Source: CALKGK01 sp964649515
GTDB taxonomy: Bacteria > Bacteroidota > Bacteroidia > Flavobacteriales_D > Sanyastnellaceae
Reading direction: 5' to 3'
Length of the DNA stretch: 64,000 nucleotides
NCBI GenBank assembly: GCA_964649515.1
Contig: CAZYPV010000007.1
Span: 1-64,000 of the forward strand
The notes under the pieces: model-generated
What the model was told of the DNA's origin: nothing
Databases searched by the model: none
What the model saw: only the letters and a program-made list of their open reading frames with translations
Made by a program: the position numbers and the translations under genes
In this document: piece by piece, positions 16,482 through 26,915 of the stretch
Numbering within the stretch: position 1 is the stretch's first letter
Layout of the letters: every line of letters starts with the position of its first letter

Positions 16482-18635
16482 TTAAATTTCTTCCGCTTTA
16501 AAAAACAGAAGCCCAAGTCCGCTACTCGGCAATACTGGGTGGCGCAAACTCAAGTTGCCATTTAGCCCGGTGTTTTGAATGGTCGTTGAGAGTACCTCAC
16601 CTGTTGAAATGTCGATCCAAGAGATTCGATAGCGCTTCAAGGTCCCCATGTTTCTGATTTCCATTTTGGATGATCTTCCTCTAGAATCCAAGGCTATGGC
16701 TTCCTTGTATCGCGGGTTAAAATATTGCGGATTGTCTTCAAAAAAGGATTTGCATGAACTGTCATCGGAACTGCGTTTAGTATACCAATTCACACTTCGG
16801 TTATGAATCAAGCCCAAGGCCATTTTGTTCTGTCCACCTCTTCGGAGTGCGACACAATCTCCCATTTTGTCTCTGCGAACGGCATTTACTCCTTCCCATT
16901 GTTCTTTGTCGAGCTGAAGGTCTTGCATGATGCTGTCAATTCTCGCGAGGTGTGACCACAACTTTGGATTGTATTGATTGCTCCAATTCATCGCTCCTGC
17001 ACTCATCCCCGAAAAGGCGGAACACCAAACGCTTTTGATGAATCGCAAATCAGAGTCACAATTTTCAATGTTCATTCCAGGTCCGACCTCCGAAAAAAGA
17101 AGCGGTTTGTCAATGGCTGGCGGATTGAGGTTGCTGATGGCTTCTCGCCGTGAATTGTCGGTTTGAAAGTTGTCCATGATTTCAGTAAATCCAGAATACT
17201 TTTCAATGGAAGCGTTGTAATAATTGAAGGTAGCAATGTCCACAGCGGGTTCGTAATAAATGCTGTCACCCAAAAGAAATTCTGCCGGACCCGATATGCT
17301 CACAGCCAACAGATGGTCTTCGTGACCGAGCTCGTACTTGATGAAATTCAGCATCTCCCGTTGCCAAGAGTAGATCAAGCGGGTCATGCTGGCGTCTTCT
17401 CGGTAAGGCATGGCAAGGTGTCCGCCATCGGTTTGGCAGTTTTCATCCACCGAAGGCGCTGAGGCAATCCCATTCACCTCGCTCACCAATTCGAAATTAG
17501 CAATGTTCGTGCTGTATCCATAACGAGCAATGAAATAACGAAGGCGGTTTTTGTAGTGTTTTTTAGCTTCTTCGCTTTCCATAAAACTCCGAACGGTGGG
17601 GAGTCCTAATTCGTCAAAGTAGCAGTAAGGGTCGTCGTAAGGGAAGCAGTCAATGTCACCATAATCCCAGTGCCACATGCTGTAACCGGATACTTCTTCT
17701 AGCGGATAATGCACCTGAAGGTTGAGGTGAATGAGCAAATCGTTCTCTTCTGCTACACGAAGTATTTCATCCATTTCCCAGGCGCAATTTAGACGATCAC
17801 TGTAGTTGTTGAGTTTCTCAAATTCAATGTCCAAATTCCAAGGCGCAATGAGCATTCGAAAGTAATTCCCACCATTTTTGGCAAAGGATTTCATCTGTTT
17901 GTGGTAGGCAAGATAGCCCAATGGGTTCATGGTTGAAGCACACCAAGGCTCTGCATTGAAGCAATCAATTTGTGAACACTTCGGGTCGATGGCAGGATCG
18001 CATGCTGGCCATGGAAGGTTTTGTCCAACGGGGAAAAAGGAATTGCTGTCACGCACAAAAAAGCGTTTGTTTTCGCCCACAGCGAGAAACCCTGGGTGTC
18101 CATTTTCTACCACTTCAAAGGAGATGGTGTTGGAAATGCGCAGTTCTTGACCTTTCACTTTTAATGAGAACCAACAACGATAACTACCTGTGTCTTTTGG
18201 GGTGAACCGAGCGCGAAATGGATGAAGGGTTGGAAGTGCTTCATGCTTCCATTTATTGGGGTCGTTGGACCGTGTGTTGCGCTGATATGGCCGGTAGTAA
18301 AAAGCATAGCGTTTCTCCCATAGTGCCATATCTTTCTCAGCCGCTTTTTTGAAATAAGCCAGAACTTCAATGTCTTCAGGATTGAATGGATTGAGCGCTT
18401 TTGAACTGGGGATGTCCGATAGAAACGCAGCAATTCCAGCTTCTACATCCGGGGGGAGCATCATTCCAATTTCGATATGCTTATTCTTGCTCACTCCCGC
18501 TTGATCTTGATCTCCGAACCATTTCAATACCATGGGAGACCCGTCCCGATCTTGGATGGGAGTAGTTTGGGCTGAACTGAGTTGAGTTATACCCAAAAGA
18601 GAGATCAAAAATACCAGCTTTGCCATTGCGCTCAT
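16482..18635 (-). CDS. secreted putative glycoside hydrolase (clan GH-A-like TIM barrel)
   Basis: This 717-residue protein has a signal peptide (about 1-22, cleavage near SSA-Q), an N-terminal beta-rich region resembling DUF5060 (about 40-175), then a barrel-like domain. Glu386 in FELVSEVN looks like an acid/base residue and Glu516 in LLFSEVGPG like a nucleophile, the two-glutamate plan of GH5-like enzymes. The C-terminus is a small beta domain without a T9SS sorting signal. The substrate is unknown. ATGs at 18635 and 18626 are possible starts, and a TTG at 18644 would overlap the uvrD stop as TTGA; the genes are adjacent and probably coupled. Confidence 0.75.
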   Translation of the reverse strand: MSAMAKLVFLISLLGITQLSSAQTTPIQDRDGSPMVLKWFGDQDQAGVSKNKHIEIGMMLPPDVEAGIAAFLSDIPSSKALNPFNPEDIEVLAYFKKAAEKDMALWEKRYAFYYRPYQRNTRSNDPNKWKHEALPTLHPFRARFTPKDTGSYRCWFSLKVKGQELRISNTISFEVVENGHPGFLAVGENKRFFVRDSNSFFPVGQNLPWPACDPAIDPKCSQIDCFNAEPWCASTMNPLGYLAYHKQMKSFAKNGGNYFRMLIAPWNLDIEFEKLNNYSDRLNCAWEMDEILRVAEENDLLIHLNLQVHYPLEEVSGYSMWHWDYGDIDCFPYDDPYCYFDELGLPTVRSFMESEEAKKHYKNRLRYFIARYGYSTNIANFELVSEVNGIASAPSVDENCQTDGGHLAMPYREDASMTRLIYSWQREMLNFIKYELGHEDHLLAVSISGPAEFLLGDSIYYEPAVDIATFNYYNASIEKYSGFTEIMDNFQTDNSRREAISNLNPPAIDKPLLFSEVGPGMNIENCDSDLRFIKSVWCSAFSGMSAGAMNWSNQYNPKLWSHLARIDSIMQDLQLDKEQWEGVNAVRRDKMGDCVALRRGGQNKMALGLIHNRSVNWYTKRSSDDSSCKSFFEDNPQYFNPRYKEAIALDSRGRSSKMEIRNMGTLKRYRISWIDISTGEVLSTTIQNTGLNGNLSLRHPVLPSSGLGLLFFKAEEI

Positions 18636-18640
18636 GAAGC

Positions 18641-20932
18641 TCAAGATATGATTTTAAGTTTTGCGAACTTCAGTAAGAGTTGTTTCTGTCCTGCAGATGG
18701 GAAATACACCGTAGCTTTGTGATTGGGAACGGCTCCTTCAATCTTCAGTACTTTCCCTTTGCCAAACCGGGCGTGTTCTACTTCGGTCCCAACTTGTATT
18801 CCATTCAAATCAGCGCTGCTTGCTGTCCCTTGTAGATCGCCCACCTTCTTCATGTTTGGTTTCGGAGGAGTGTTTCCTTGCTGTGATCCACCCATGGGCT
18901 TGTAAAACTGTTGTCGGGCAGCGTCGAACCCACCTTTTCCCGCAAAGGGGTTGGCTTGTTTCGGAGTCACTTTGGGTAGGCTGAGAAAACGTTCGTCAAT
19001 GTCTTCAAGAAAACGCGATGGTTCACACTGCGAAAGTTGCCCCCAACGATATCGCGAAAGTGCATAACTCAGTGTTGCCCGTTTTTCAGCCCGGGTGATG
19101 GCCACGTAAAAGAGTCGACGTTCTTCTTCCAATTCACTTCTGGAACTCAAAGCGAGTTGCGACGGAAAGAGATTTTCTTCCATGCCGACTATATATACGT
19201 ACGGAAATTCCAATCCTTTGGCTGCGTGAATGGTCATCATGCTCACTTTGTTGTCATCATCGTCCTCATTGTCGGCATCGGTGAGCAGAGCTACATCGAC
19301 GAGGAAGTCTGGCAGCGTGTTGATTTTGTCGGGCTGATTGGGATCCACTCGGTCCGAAAATTCTTTTATACCGTTGATCAACTCTTGAATGTTGTCGTAA
19401 CGAGATATTCCTTCGGGAGTTTTGTCTGAATTCAGTTCGCGAACAAGTCCGGACTCCTGAGCAATGTGATCAGCAACGTCAAAGGCGTTTTTTTTGTTGA
19501 TGACCGACTGAAAGCTCTGAATCATTAAAGAGAAAGCACCGATTTTGCTAATGGTCCCCTTGTTCAGTCCGGTGTTGTATGTATGCGGATGAGAAATGAT
19601 TTCCCAAATGGGCTGGTCGTACTTATTACTCGCGATGAGGAGCTTTTCCATGGTGGTTTTGCCAATTCCTCTCGCCGGATAGTTGATGATGCGCTTCAAG
19701 GCTTCCTCATCATTGGGATTGGCGGTGAGTCGGAAATAGGCCAAAAGGTCTTTGATTTCTTTCCGCTGATAGAAAGAGAGTCCGCCATAAATGCGATACG
19801 GTACATTCAGTTTTCTCAAAGCCTCCTCAAAGGATCTGGATTGAGCGTTGGTTCGATAGAGAATCGCGAAGTCTTTGTTCGGCAGCTGCTTTTGGTTCTG
19901 AATCTCGAAAATATCATGAGCAACGAAGCTTCCTTCGTCATTGTCAGAATAAGCTCGATGAACACGGATCAAGTCACCTTGCACATTTTCGGTCCAAACA
20001 GACTTCTTGATTTGCTCGGTATTTTTATCAATGACGCTATTGGCGGCTTCTACGATAACTTTTGTTGATCGGTAGTTTTGCTCTAGCTTGTAGAGTGCAT
20101 AGTCGGGATAGTCATTCCGAAAATTCAGGATGTTCTGAATGTTCGCTCCACGAAAGGCATAAATGGATTGCGCATCGTCTCCAACAACACAGATGTTTTG
20201 GCGAGCGGCGGCAAGTTGTTTTACGATGAGGTACTGAGCGAAGTTGGTATCCTGGTACTCATCCACCAAGATGTAGTGGAATTTGTTTTGATACTTATAA
20301 AGGAGATCGGCATGATCCCGCAAAAGAACATTGGTTTTGAACAGGAGGTCGTCAAAGTCCATCGCTCCTGAGCGAAAACAGCGCTTGACATATTCGGTGT
20401 AGATATCTACCAGACGCGGTCGCCCAGCTTGGCTATCTTCAGACATGATTTCGGTATTCCTGCGATATGCTTCAGGGGAGATCAAGTTGTTTTTGGCGGC
20501 AGAAATCCGACCGAAGACCACTCCTGGTTTGTAGACCTTGTCGGAGAGGGACATCTCTTTAATGATATCCCGCAGTAAGTTTTTACTGTCTTGAGTGTCA
20601 TAAATGGTGAAATTCCTTGGATAGTTAATCCTGTCTGCCTCCATGCGCAAGATTTTCGCAAAGATGGAGTGGAAGGTTCCCATCCAAATGTTTCTCGCTT
20701 CTTGGTCGCCCACCACCTTTCCAATACGTGCCTTCATTTCTCGGGCTGCCTTGTTGGTAAAGGTGAGGGCCAAAATATTGAACGGGTCAATCCCGTGATG
20801 CACCAAGTGAGCGATACGGTAAGTTAGCACTCTTGTTTTACCAGAGCCCGCTCCAGCGATGACCATCATTGGTCCCTCTGCATGAACTACGGCTTCGCGT
20901 TGTTCCTTATTTAATTCATTCAAATACTCCAC
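18641..20932 (-). CDS. uvrD: UvrD/PcrA-type superfamily I DNA helicase
   Basis: This 763-residue 3'-5' helicase acts in nucleotide-excision and mismatch repair or replication restart. The SF1A motifs are clear: Walker A GAGSGKT (27-33), VDEYQDT (motif II), GDDAQSIYAFRGA (motif III), LEQNYRS (IV), TIHAAKGLEFP (V) and AITRAEK (VI). A Tudor-like C-terminal segment (VGTEVEHARFGKGKV) is typical of PcrA/UvrD and not RecB or Rep. The start is GTG 20932. A perfect -7 box ends 4 nt before it, suggesting a leaderless transcript. The secreted hydrolase gene follows with overlap or near-overlap. Confidence 0.95.
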   Translation of the reverse strand: MEYLNELNKEQREAVVHAEGPMMVIAGAGSGKTRVLTYRIAHLVHHGIDPFNILALTFTNKAAREMKARIGKVVGDQEARNIWMGTFHSIFAKILRMEADRINYPRNFTIYDTQDSKNLLRDIIKEMSLSDKVYKPGVVFGRISAAKNNLISPEAYRRNTEIMSEDSQAGRPRLVDIYTEYVKRCFRSGAMDFDDLLFKTNVLLRDHADLLYKYQNKFHYILVDEYQDTNFAQYLIVKQLAAARQNICVVGDDAQSIYAFRGANIQNILNFRNDYPDYALYKLEQNYRSTKVIVEAANSVIDKNTEQIKKSVWTENVQGDLIRVHRAYSDNDEGSFVAHDIFEIQNQKQLPNKDFAILYRTNAQSRSFEEALRKLNVPYRIYGGLSFYQRKEIKDLLAYFRLTANPNDEEALKRIINYPARGIGKTTMEKLLIASNKYDQPIWEIISHPHTYNTGLNKGTISKIGAFSLMIQSFQSVINKKNAFDVADHIAQESGLVRELNSDKTPEGISRYDNIQELINGIKEFSDRVDPNQPDKINTLPDFLVDVALLTDADNEDDDDNKVSMMTIHAAKGLEFPYVYIVGMEENLFPSQLALSSRSELEEERRLFYVAITRAEKRATLSYALSRYRWGQLSQCEPSRFLEDIDERFLSLPKVTPKQANPFAGKGGFDAARQQFYKPMGGSQQGNTPPKPNMKKVGDLQGTASSADLNGIQVGTEVEHARFGKGKVLKIEGAVPNHKATVYFPSAGQKQLLLKFAKLKIIS

Positions 20933-20936
20933 AATT

Positions 20937-20944
20937 CAAAGGTA
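20937..20944 (-). promoter_or_regulatory. -7 promoter element 4 nt upstream of the uvrD GTG
   Basis: TACCTTTG on the minus strand (20944-20937) matches TAnnTTTG exactly and leaves only 4 nt to the GTG at 20932-20930. A clear TTTG -33 box was not found at the usual distance. Confidence 0.6.
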
Positions 20945-21097
20945 TAAAAGCCCGAAAAGGAATGCTGCTTTTGTTCATAAAAAGGAGGTGGGAATTTGTG
21001 AATGCACACAGAAGTGCTTTTTAACAAGGAAATGGGGGTAAAAATGGCCGAATATTAAATTGACGATGAAAATGTGAAATTAAAGTATTGAATGCTA

Positions 21098-21127
21098 TTG
21101 GATTTCAATTAAAATAATGTACATTTG
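21098..21127 (+). promoter_or_regulatory. promoter of the rpsL-rpsG-fusA / ribosomal protein operon
   Basis: TTGG (21098-21101) and TACATTTG (21120-21127) are spaced by 18 nt and fit the Bacteroidota -33 and -7 boxes. They are followed by a leader of about 58 nt before rpsL. The upstream region (20945-21097) is A/T-rich, as expected for a strong ribosomal promoter, and holds no gene. Confidence 0.75.
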
Positions 21128-21146
21128 CACCCCTAAAAAAACTGGG

Positions 21147-21164
21147 AGAGCTCATTTGGGCTCT
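21147..21164 (+). promoter_or_regulatory. leader hairpin before rpsL
   Basis: In the 5' leader, 21147-21153 pairs with 21158-21164 (7 bp, one G-T wobble) around the loop ATTT. No T-tract follows, so this is not a terminator. It could stabilise the mRNA or serve as a ribosomal-protein binding site; function is inferred only from position. Confidence 0.35.
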
Positions 21165-21191
21165 ACGAAATTGATAAAGAGATAACGCAAT

Positions 21192-21572
21192 ATGCCTACT
21201 ATTTCACAACTGGTTCGTAAAGGTAGAACCACCAAGATTAAGCCCAGCAAATCAGCGGCTTTGGACTCATGTCCGCAGCGTAGAGGGGTGTGTGTACGTG
21301 TTTACACAACGACTCCTAAGAAACCAAATTCAGCGATGCGTAAAGTAGCTCGTGTACGTTTAACAAACGGAAACGAAGTGAATGCTTACATCGGTGGTGA
21401 AGGTCACAACCTTCAGGAGCACAGTATCGTTTTGGTACGTGGTGGAAGAGTAAAGGATTTGCCAGGTGTGCGTTATCACATCGTGCGTGGTGCTCTCGAT
21501 ACTGCTGGTGTTGAAGGGCGTATGCAGAGAAGAAGTAAGTACGGAACAAAAAGGCCTAAGGCTAAGAAATAA
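21192..21572 (+). CDS. rpsL: 30S ribosomal protein uS12
   Basis: This 126-residue decoding-centre protein keeps the two loops contacting the A site: TPKKPNS (41-47) and VKDLPGVRYH (87-96). The lysines where streptomycin resistance usually arises (Lys44 and Lys88) are wild type, and Asp89 is the residue that is beta-methylthiolated in E. coli. It is the first gene of the long translation operon and begins 64 nt after the -7 box without a Shine-Dalgarno sequence. Confidence 0.99.
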   Translation: MPTISQLVRKGRTTKIKPSKSAALDSCPQRRGVCVRVYTTTPKKPNSAMRKVARVRLTNGNEVNAYIGGEGHNLQEHSIVLVRGGRVKDLPGVRYHIVRGALDTAGVEGRMQRRSKYGTKRPKAKK

Positions 21573-21596
21573 CCCTCCTAGTCCAATTCTACTATC

Positions 21597-22064
21597 ATGA
21601 GAAGGAAAAGAGCAAGAAAATTACCCCTGTTACCAGATCCACGCTTCAAGAGCGAGTTGGTAACCCAGTTCGTAAACAACTTAATGTTGGATGGGAAGAA
21701 AAACTTGGCTTACAAGATTTTTTACGAAGCAGTTGATCAGGTTTCCGAGAAGTCTGGAGAAGACGGTTTGGAAGTATGGAAGAAAGCGTTGAGCAACATC
21801 ACCCCGGCGGTTGAAGTACGTAGCCGTCGAGTTGGTGGTGCAACTTTCCAGATTCCACAACAAATCCGTGATAGCCGCAAGGTTTCAATGGGGATGAAGT
21901 GGTTGATTGGTTTCTCGCGTAAGCGCAATGAAAAAACCATGGCCGAACGTTTGGCAAATGAAATCATGGCGGCTTCAAGAGAAGAGGGAGCGACTTTCAA
22001 AAAGAAAGAAGATACGCACCGTATGGCCGAAGCAAACAAAGCATTTGCTCACTTTAGAATCTAA
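21597..22064 (+). CDS. rpsG: 30S ribosomal protein uS7
   Basis: At 155 residues this matches the usual bacterial length. uS7 nucleates assembly of the 30S head by binding the 3' major domain of 16S rRNA. The basic N-terminus (RRKRARKLPLLPDPRF) and the C-terminal HRMAEANKAFAHFRI segment are typical. It lies 24 nt after rpsL and 23 nt before fusA in str-operon order. Confidence 0.99.
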   Translation: MRRKRARKLPLLPDPRFKSELVTQFVNNLMLDGKKNLAYKIFYEAVDQVSEKSGEDGLEVWKKALSNITPAVEVRSRRVGGATFQIPQQIRDSRKVSMGMKWLIGFSRKRNEKTMAERLANEIMAASREEGATFKKKEDTHRMAEANKAFAHFRI

Positions 22065-22087
22065 TTAAACGCTAAGACGACAATAAA

Positions 22088-24196
22088 ATGGCGAAAAGAG
22101 ATTTAAGATACACAAGAAACATTGGTATCGCAGCCCACATCGATGCGGGTAAGACAACAACTACTGAGCGTATCCTTTACTACGCAGGTGTAAGTCACAA
22201 AATTGGTGAGGTTCACGATGGTGCCGCAACCATGGACTGGATGGAGCAAGAACAGGAGCGTGGTATTACCATTACTTCTGCAGCGACCACTGTATTCTGG
22301 AACTACCGAGGAGATCAGTTCCACGTGAATATTATTGATACTCCAGGACACGTTGATTTTACCGTTGAGGTAAACCGTTCATTGCGTGTTCTTGATGGTT
22401 TGGTGTTCTTGTTTAGCGCCGTTGATGGTGTTGAGCCACAATCGGAAACCAACTGGAGACTTGCAAACAACTACAACGTACCACGTATTGGGTTTGTGAA
22501 CAAGATGGACCGTCAAGGTGCGGATTTCTTGAACGTTTGTCGTCAAGTAAAAGACATGTTGGGAAGCCATGCTTTGCCATTGCAGATTCCAATTGGTGCT
22601 GAAGATGATTTCAAAGGAGCGGTGGATTTGATTAACTTCCGTGGAATTGTTTGGAATGACGAAGATCAAGGAATGACCTTCCAAGAAGTACCTATTCCAG
22701 ACGATATCAAAGACGAAGCAATCATGTACCGTGAGCAATTGCTCGAGGCAGTGGCTGAGTTCGATGATACCTTGATGGAGAAATACTTTGAGGATCCAGA
22801 ATCATTGACAGAGCGTGAAATTTTGGATGCTTTGCGTGAAGCTACCATCGGAGGGAAAGTAGTGCCAATGATGTGTGGTTCTGCATTTAAAAACAAAGGT
22901 GTTCAAGCCATGTTGGATATGGTGATGGAAATTCTCCCGTCTCCAATCGATACAGAAGCAATCCAAGGAACGCTGCCTGGGACTGAAGATCCTGCGTCTC
23001 GTAAGCCGTCTGTTGATGAGCCTTTCGCAGCTTTGGCATTTAAGATTGCTACCGACCCATTCGTAGGTCGTCTTTGCTTCACAAGAGCCTACTCAGGAAA
23101 ATTGCCTGCAGGTTCTTATGTGTTGAATACAAGAACAGGAAAGAAAGAGCGTATTTCTCGTATCTATCAGATGCACGCTTCGAAACAAAATCCAATTGAC
23201 GAATTGCACTGTGGAGACATTGCTGCATTGGTAGGATTTAAAGATATTAAGACGGGTGATACCCTTTGTGATGAAAAGCACCCCATCGTGCTCGAATCAA
23301 TGGACTTCCCAGATCCAGTAATTGGAGTAGCTGTTGAGCCAAAAACGCAAGCTGATGTTGATAAACTCGGTATGGCTTTGGCAAAATTGGCAGAAGAAGA
23401 TCCAACCTTCCAAGTGAAAACCGACGAGGATTCAGGTCAAACAGTCATCTCAGGAATGGGAGAGTTGCACTTGGACATTATCCTCGATCGTTTGAAGCGT
23501 GAGTTTAAGGTAGAATGTAACCAAGGTGCTCCTCAGGTTTCTTACAAAGAAGCCATCACAGGAAGCGTTGATCACCGTGAAACTTACAAGAAGCAATCAG
23601 GTGGTCGTGGTAAATTTGCCGATATCGTTGTGAAGATTTCACCAAACGATGACAAAGAGAATCCAGGATTGGTATTCATCAACAGCATCAAAGGTGGTAA
23701 CGTTCCACGTGAATACATTCCATCTGTTGAAAAAGGATTCAAGGATTCAATGACCAATGGTGTACTTGCTGGTTATCCAATGGATTCGATGACAGTAGAG
23801 TTGATTGATGGATCTTTCCACGCAGTCGATTCAGATTCGCTCTCATTCGAACTTGCAGCGAAAATGGCTTACCGTAATGCAGTGCCAAAAGCAGGAGCTG
23901 TTTTGATGGAGCCAATCATGAAGTTGGAAGTATTGACTCCAGAGGAAAACATGGGTGATATCGTAGGTGACTTGAACCGTCGTCGTGGTGTGATCAATGG
24001 AATGGATGATCGTGCAGGTTCAAAAGTAGTGAAGGCCTTCGTTCCTCTTTCTGAGATGTTCGGATACGTGACCGCTTTGAGAACCATGTCTTCAGGACGT
24101 GCAACTTCAACCATGGAGTTCGATCACTTCGAAGCAACACCAAAGAACATTGCTGACGAAGTAATTGCAAAAGCTAAAGGAACTGTAGGCGCATAA
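22088..24196 (+). CDS. fusA: translation elongation factor G
   Basis: This 702-residue GTPase drives tRNA-mRNA translocation and, with RRF, ribosome recycling. G motifs are intact: AHIDAGKT (16-23), DTPGH (84-88) and NKMD (138-141), followed by domain II, domain III (TDEDSGQTVISGMGELHLD region), domain IV and domain V. Codon use is strongly biased (CGT for Arg, AAC for Asn), as expected for a highly expressed gene. tuf, which often follows fusA, is missing; rpsJ starts 11 nt later. Confidence 0.98.
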   Translation: MAKRDLRYTRNIGIAAHIDAGKTTTTERILYYAGVSHKIGEVHDGAATMDWMEQEQERGITITSAATTVFWNYRGDQFHVNIIDTPGHVDFTVEVNRSLRVLDGLVFLFSAVDGVEPQSETNWRLANNYNVPRIGFVNKMDRQGADFLNVCRQVKDMLGSHALPLQIPIGAEDDFKGAVDLINFRGIVWNDEDQGMTFQEVPIPDDIKDEAIMYREQLLEAVAEFDDTLMEKYFEDPESLTEREILDALREATIGGKVVPMMCGSAFKNKGVQAMLDMVMEILPSPIDTEAIQGTLPGTEDPASRKPSVDEPFAALAFKIATDPFVGRLCFTRAYSGKLPAGSYVLNTRTGKKERISRIYQMHASKQNPIDELHCGDIAALVGFKDIKTGDTLCDEKHPIVLESMDFPDPVIGVAVEPKTQADVDKLGMALAKLAEEDPTFQVKTDEDSGQTVISGMGELHLDIILDRLKREFKVECNQGAPQVSYKEAITGSVDHRETYKKQSGGRGKFADIVVKISPNDDKENPGLVFINSIKGGNVPREYIPSVEKGFKDSMTNGVLAGYPMDSMTVELIDGSFHAVDSDSLSFELAAKMAYRNAVPKAGAVLMEPIMKLEVLTPEENMGDIVGDLNRRRGVINGMDDRAGSKVVKAFVPLSEMFGYVTALRTMSSGRATSTMEFDHFEATPKNIADEVIAKAKGTVGA

Positions 24197-24207
24197 TTAT
24201 AATTGAG

Positions 24208-24513
24208 ATGGCTCAAAAGATTAGAATCAAATTAAAATCATACGATCACAACCTAGTGGATAAGTCTGCAGAGAAGATCGTTAAGACTGTAAAGTCAACA
24301 GGTGCAGTAATCAGTGGACCGATTCCATTGCCAACCCACCGCAGAATTTATACCGTATTGCGTTCACCACACGTGAATAAAAAGTCGCGTGAACAGTTCG
24401 AGTTGAGCTCATACAAGCGTTTGCTTGATATCTACAGCTCATCCTCGAAAACAGTTGACGCACTCATGCGCTTGGAGCTTCCAAGTGGAGTAGAAGTTGA
24501 AATTAAAGTTTAA
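24208..24513 (+). CDS. rpsJ: 30S ribosomal protein uS10
   Basis: This 101-residue protein of the 30S head heads the S10-type cluster, and in E. coli also acts as NusE in antitermination. The sequence IRIKLKSYDHNLVDKSAEKI and the loop GPIPLPTHRRIYTVLRSPHV are characteristic. There is no separate promoter visible in the 11 nt after fusA, so it is cotranscribed with the str genes. Confidence 0.99.
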   Translation: MAQKIRIKLKSYDHNLVDKSAEKIVKTVKSTGAVISGPIPLPTHRRIYTVLRSPHVNKKSREQFELSSYKRLLDIYSSSSKTVDALMRLELPSGVEVEIKV

Positions 24514-24530
24514 TAATTAATCATACAGCA

Positions 24531-25151
24531 ATGCCTGGACTCATAGGGAGAAAAGTAGGTATGACCAGTATTTATAGTGCCGCTGGAAAAAATATTCCAT
24601 GCACAATCATCGAGGCTGGTCCTTGTGTAGTTACACAAGTTAAAACCCTAGAGAAGGATGGTTACGAAGCAGTTCAATTGGGCTACGGAGATCGCAAAGA
24701 AAAGCGCACTTCACAAGCCATGAAAGGACACTTCAAAAAAGCCGGAACATCTCCAAAAAGAAAGTTGGCTGAGTTTAAAGGTTTCGACCAAGAACTCGCC
24801 CTCGGTGATGAAGTTAAATTAGAAGACCTCTTCAAAGAAGGAGAATATGTCTTCGTAGTAGGGAAGAGCAAAGGAAAAGGTTTCCAAGGTGTGGTGAAAC
24901 GCCACGGATTTGGAGGTGTTGGACAATCTACCCACGGTCAGCACAACCGTTTAAGAGCCCCAGGTTCTATCGGTGCGGCCTCATATCCTGCACGTGTATT
25001 CAAGGGAATGAGAATGGCTGGTCAAATGGGTAACGCCCGTGTGACAATTGAAAACTTGGAGGTGTTGAAAGTAATGCCAGAAGAGGGATTGATCGTTATC
25101 AAAGGAGCTGTTCCAGGTCACAAAGGTTCAACCGTTCTAATCAGAAAGTAA
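24531..25151 (+). CDS. rplC: 50S ribosomal protein uL3
   Basis: This 206-residue protein starts 50S assembly and sends a loop to the peptidyl-transferase centre (here GVGQSTHGQHNRLRAPGSIG). Its length is usual for the phylum. It is followed by rplD after a single nucleotide (TAA-G-ATG), so the pair is probably translationally coupled. Confidence 0.99.
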   Translation: MPGLIGRKVGMTSIYSAAGKNIPCTIIEAGPCVVTQVKTLEKDGYEAVQLGYGDRKEKRTSQAMKGHFKKAGTSPKRKLAEFKGFDQELALGDEVKLEDLFKEGEYVFVVGKSKGKGFQGVVKRHGFGGVGQSTHGQHNRLRAPGSIGAASYPARVFKGMRMAGQMGNARVTIENLEVLKVMPEEGLIVIKGAVPGHKGSTVLIRK

Positions 25152-25152
25152 G

Positions 25153-25782
25153 ATGGAATTAGCTGTATATACTACCGACGGGAAGAAGACCTCAAAGAAG
25201 GTTACCCTAGACGATACTGTTTTCGGTATCGAGCCTAATGATCATGCGATCTATCTTGATGTGAAGCGCTACAACGCTGCACAACGTCAAGGAACTCATA
25301 AATCAAAAGAACGTGCAGAAATTGCAGGATCAACCCGCAAAATCAAGCGTCAAAAAGGAACAGGTACCGCGCGTGCTGGTAGCATCAAGTCTCCAGTAAT
25401 GAGAGGTGGAGGTACTGTTTTCGGACCGCGTCCTCACAAATATGAGTTGAAGGTAAATAAGAAAGTGAAGCGTTTGGCTCGTATGTCTGCGCTCTCCTAT
25501 AAGGCCAAAGCTGAAGGCATCATGGTTCTTGAAGACCTCAAGATGGCTGCAGTGAAGACACAAGACTTCGTTAAAGTTCTTGGCAATTTGAACCTCACAA
25601 GCAAAAAGACTTTGGTGGTTCTTCCAAGTGCTGATAACACCGTTTACTTGTCGTCACGAAATGTACCAAAGTGCAAAGTGACAAGTGCCGCTATGTTGAA
25701 CACGTATGAAATCATGGACAGCACAAACATCGTGTTTGTAAGCAATGCTCATGAAGTTATACAAGAAACCTTGAAGAAGTGA
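25153..25782 (+). CDS. rplD: 50S ribosomal protein uL4
   Basis: This 209-residue protein has the long arginine/lysine-rich loop lining the exit tunnel (SKERAEIAGSTRKIKRQKGTG in part, about residues 46-75). In E. coli uL4 autoregulates its own operon; no matching leader structure is evident here. The stop TGA overlaps the rplW start ATG by one base (TGATG). Confidence 0.99.
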   Translation: MELAVYTTDGKKTSKKVTLDDTVFGIEPNDHAIYLDVKRYNAAQRQGTHKSKERAEIAGSTRKIKRQKGTGTARAGSIKSPVMRGGGTVFGPRPHKYELKVNKKVKRLARMSALSYKAKAEGIMVLEDLKMAAVKTQDFVKVLGNLNLTSKKTLVVLPSADNTVYLSSRNVPKCKVTSAAMLNTYEIMDSTNIVFVSNAHEVIQETLKK

Positions 25783-26075
25783 TGAGCAATATTTTAATCA
25801 AGCCGCTGATTACTGAAAAGATGAGTTCAGACAGCGAAGCAAACAACAGATTTGGTTTCATTGTAGCTCGTGAAGCAAACAAAATTGAAATCCGTAAGGC
25901 TGTTGAAAGCAAGTACAATGTACAGGTAACTTCAGTTCGTACCATCAATGTTGATGGAAAGAAGAAGAGTCGTTTTACCAAAACCGGAATGGTGACAGGA
26001 AGAACCAATGCGTTCAAGAAAGCGATTGTAAGTGTTGCCGACGGACAAACCATTGATTTTTACGATAACATTTAA
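25782..26075 (+). CDS. rplW: 50S ribosomal protein uL23
   Basis: This 97-residue protein sits at the tunnel exit and docks trigger factor and SRP. I start at ATG 25782, which overlaps the rplD stop as TGATG; a GTG one codon earlier (25779) is also in frame. The opening MSNILIKPLITEKM is typical. Confidence 0.98.
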   Translation: MSNILIKPLITEKMSSDSEANNRFGFIVAREANKIEIRKAVESKYNVQVTSVRTINVDGKKKSRFTKTGMVTGRTNAFKKAIVSVADGQTIDFYDNI

Positions 26076-26080
26076 GAGAC

Positions 26081-26908
<828 letters not shown>

Positions 26909-26915
26909 TTAAGAC

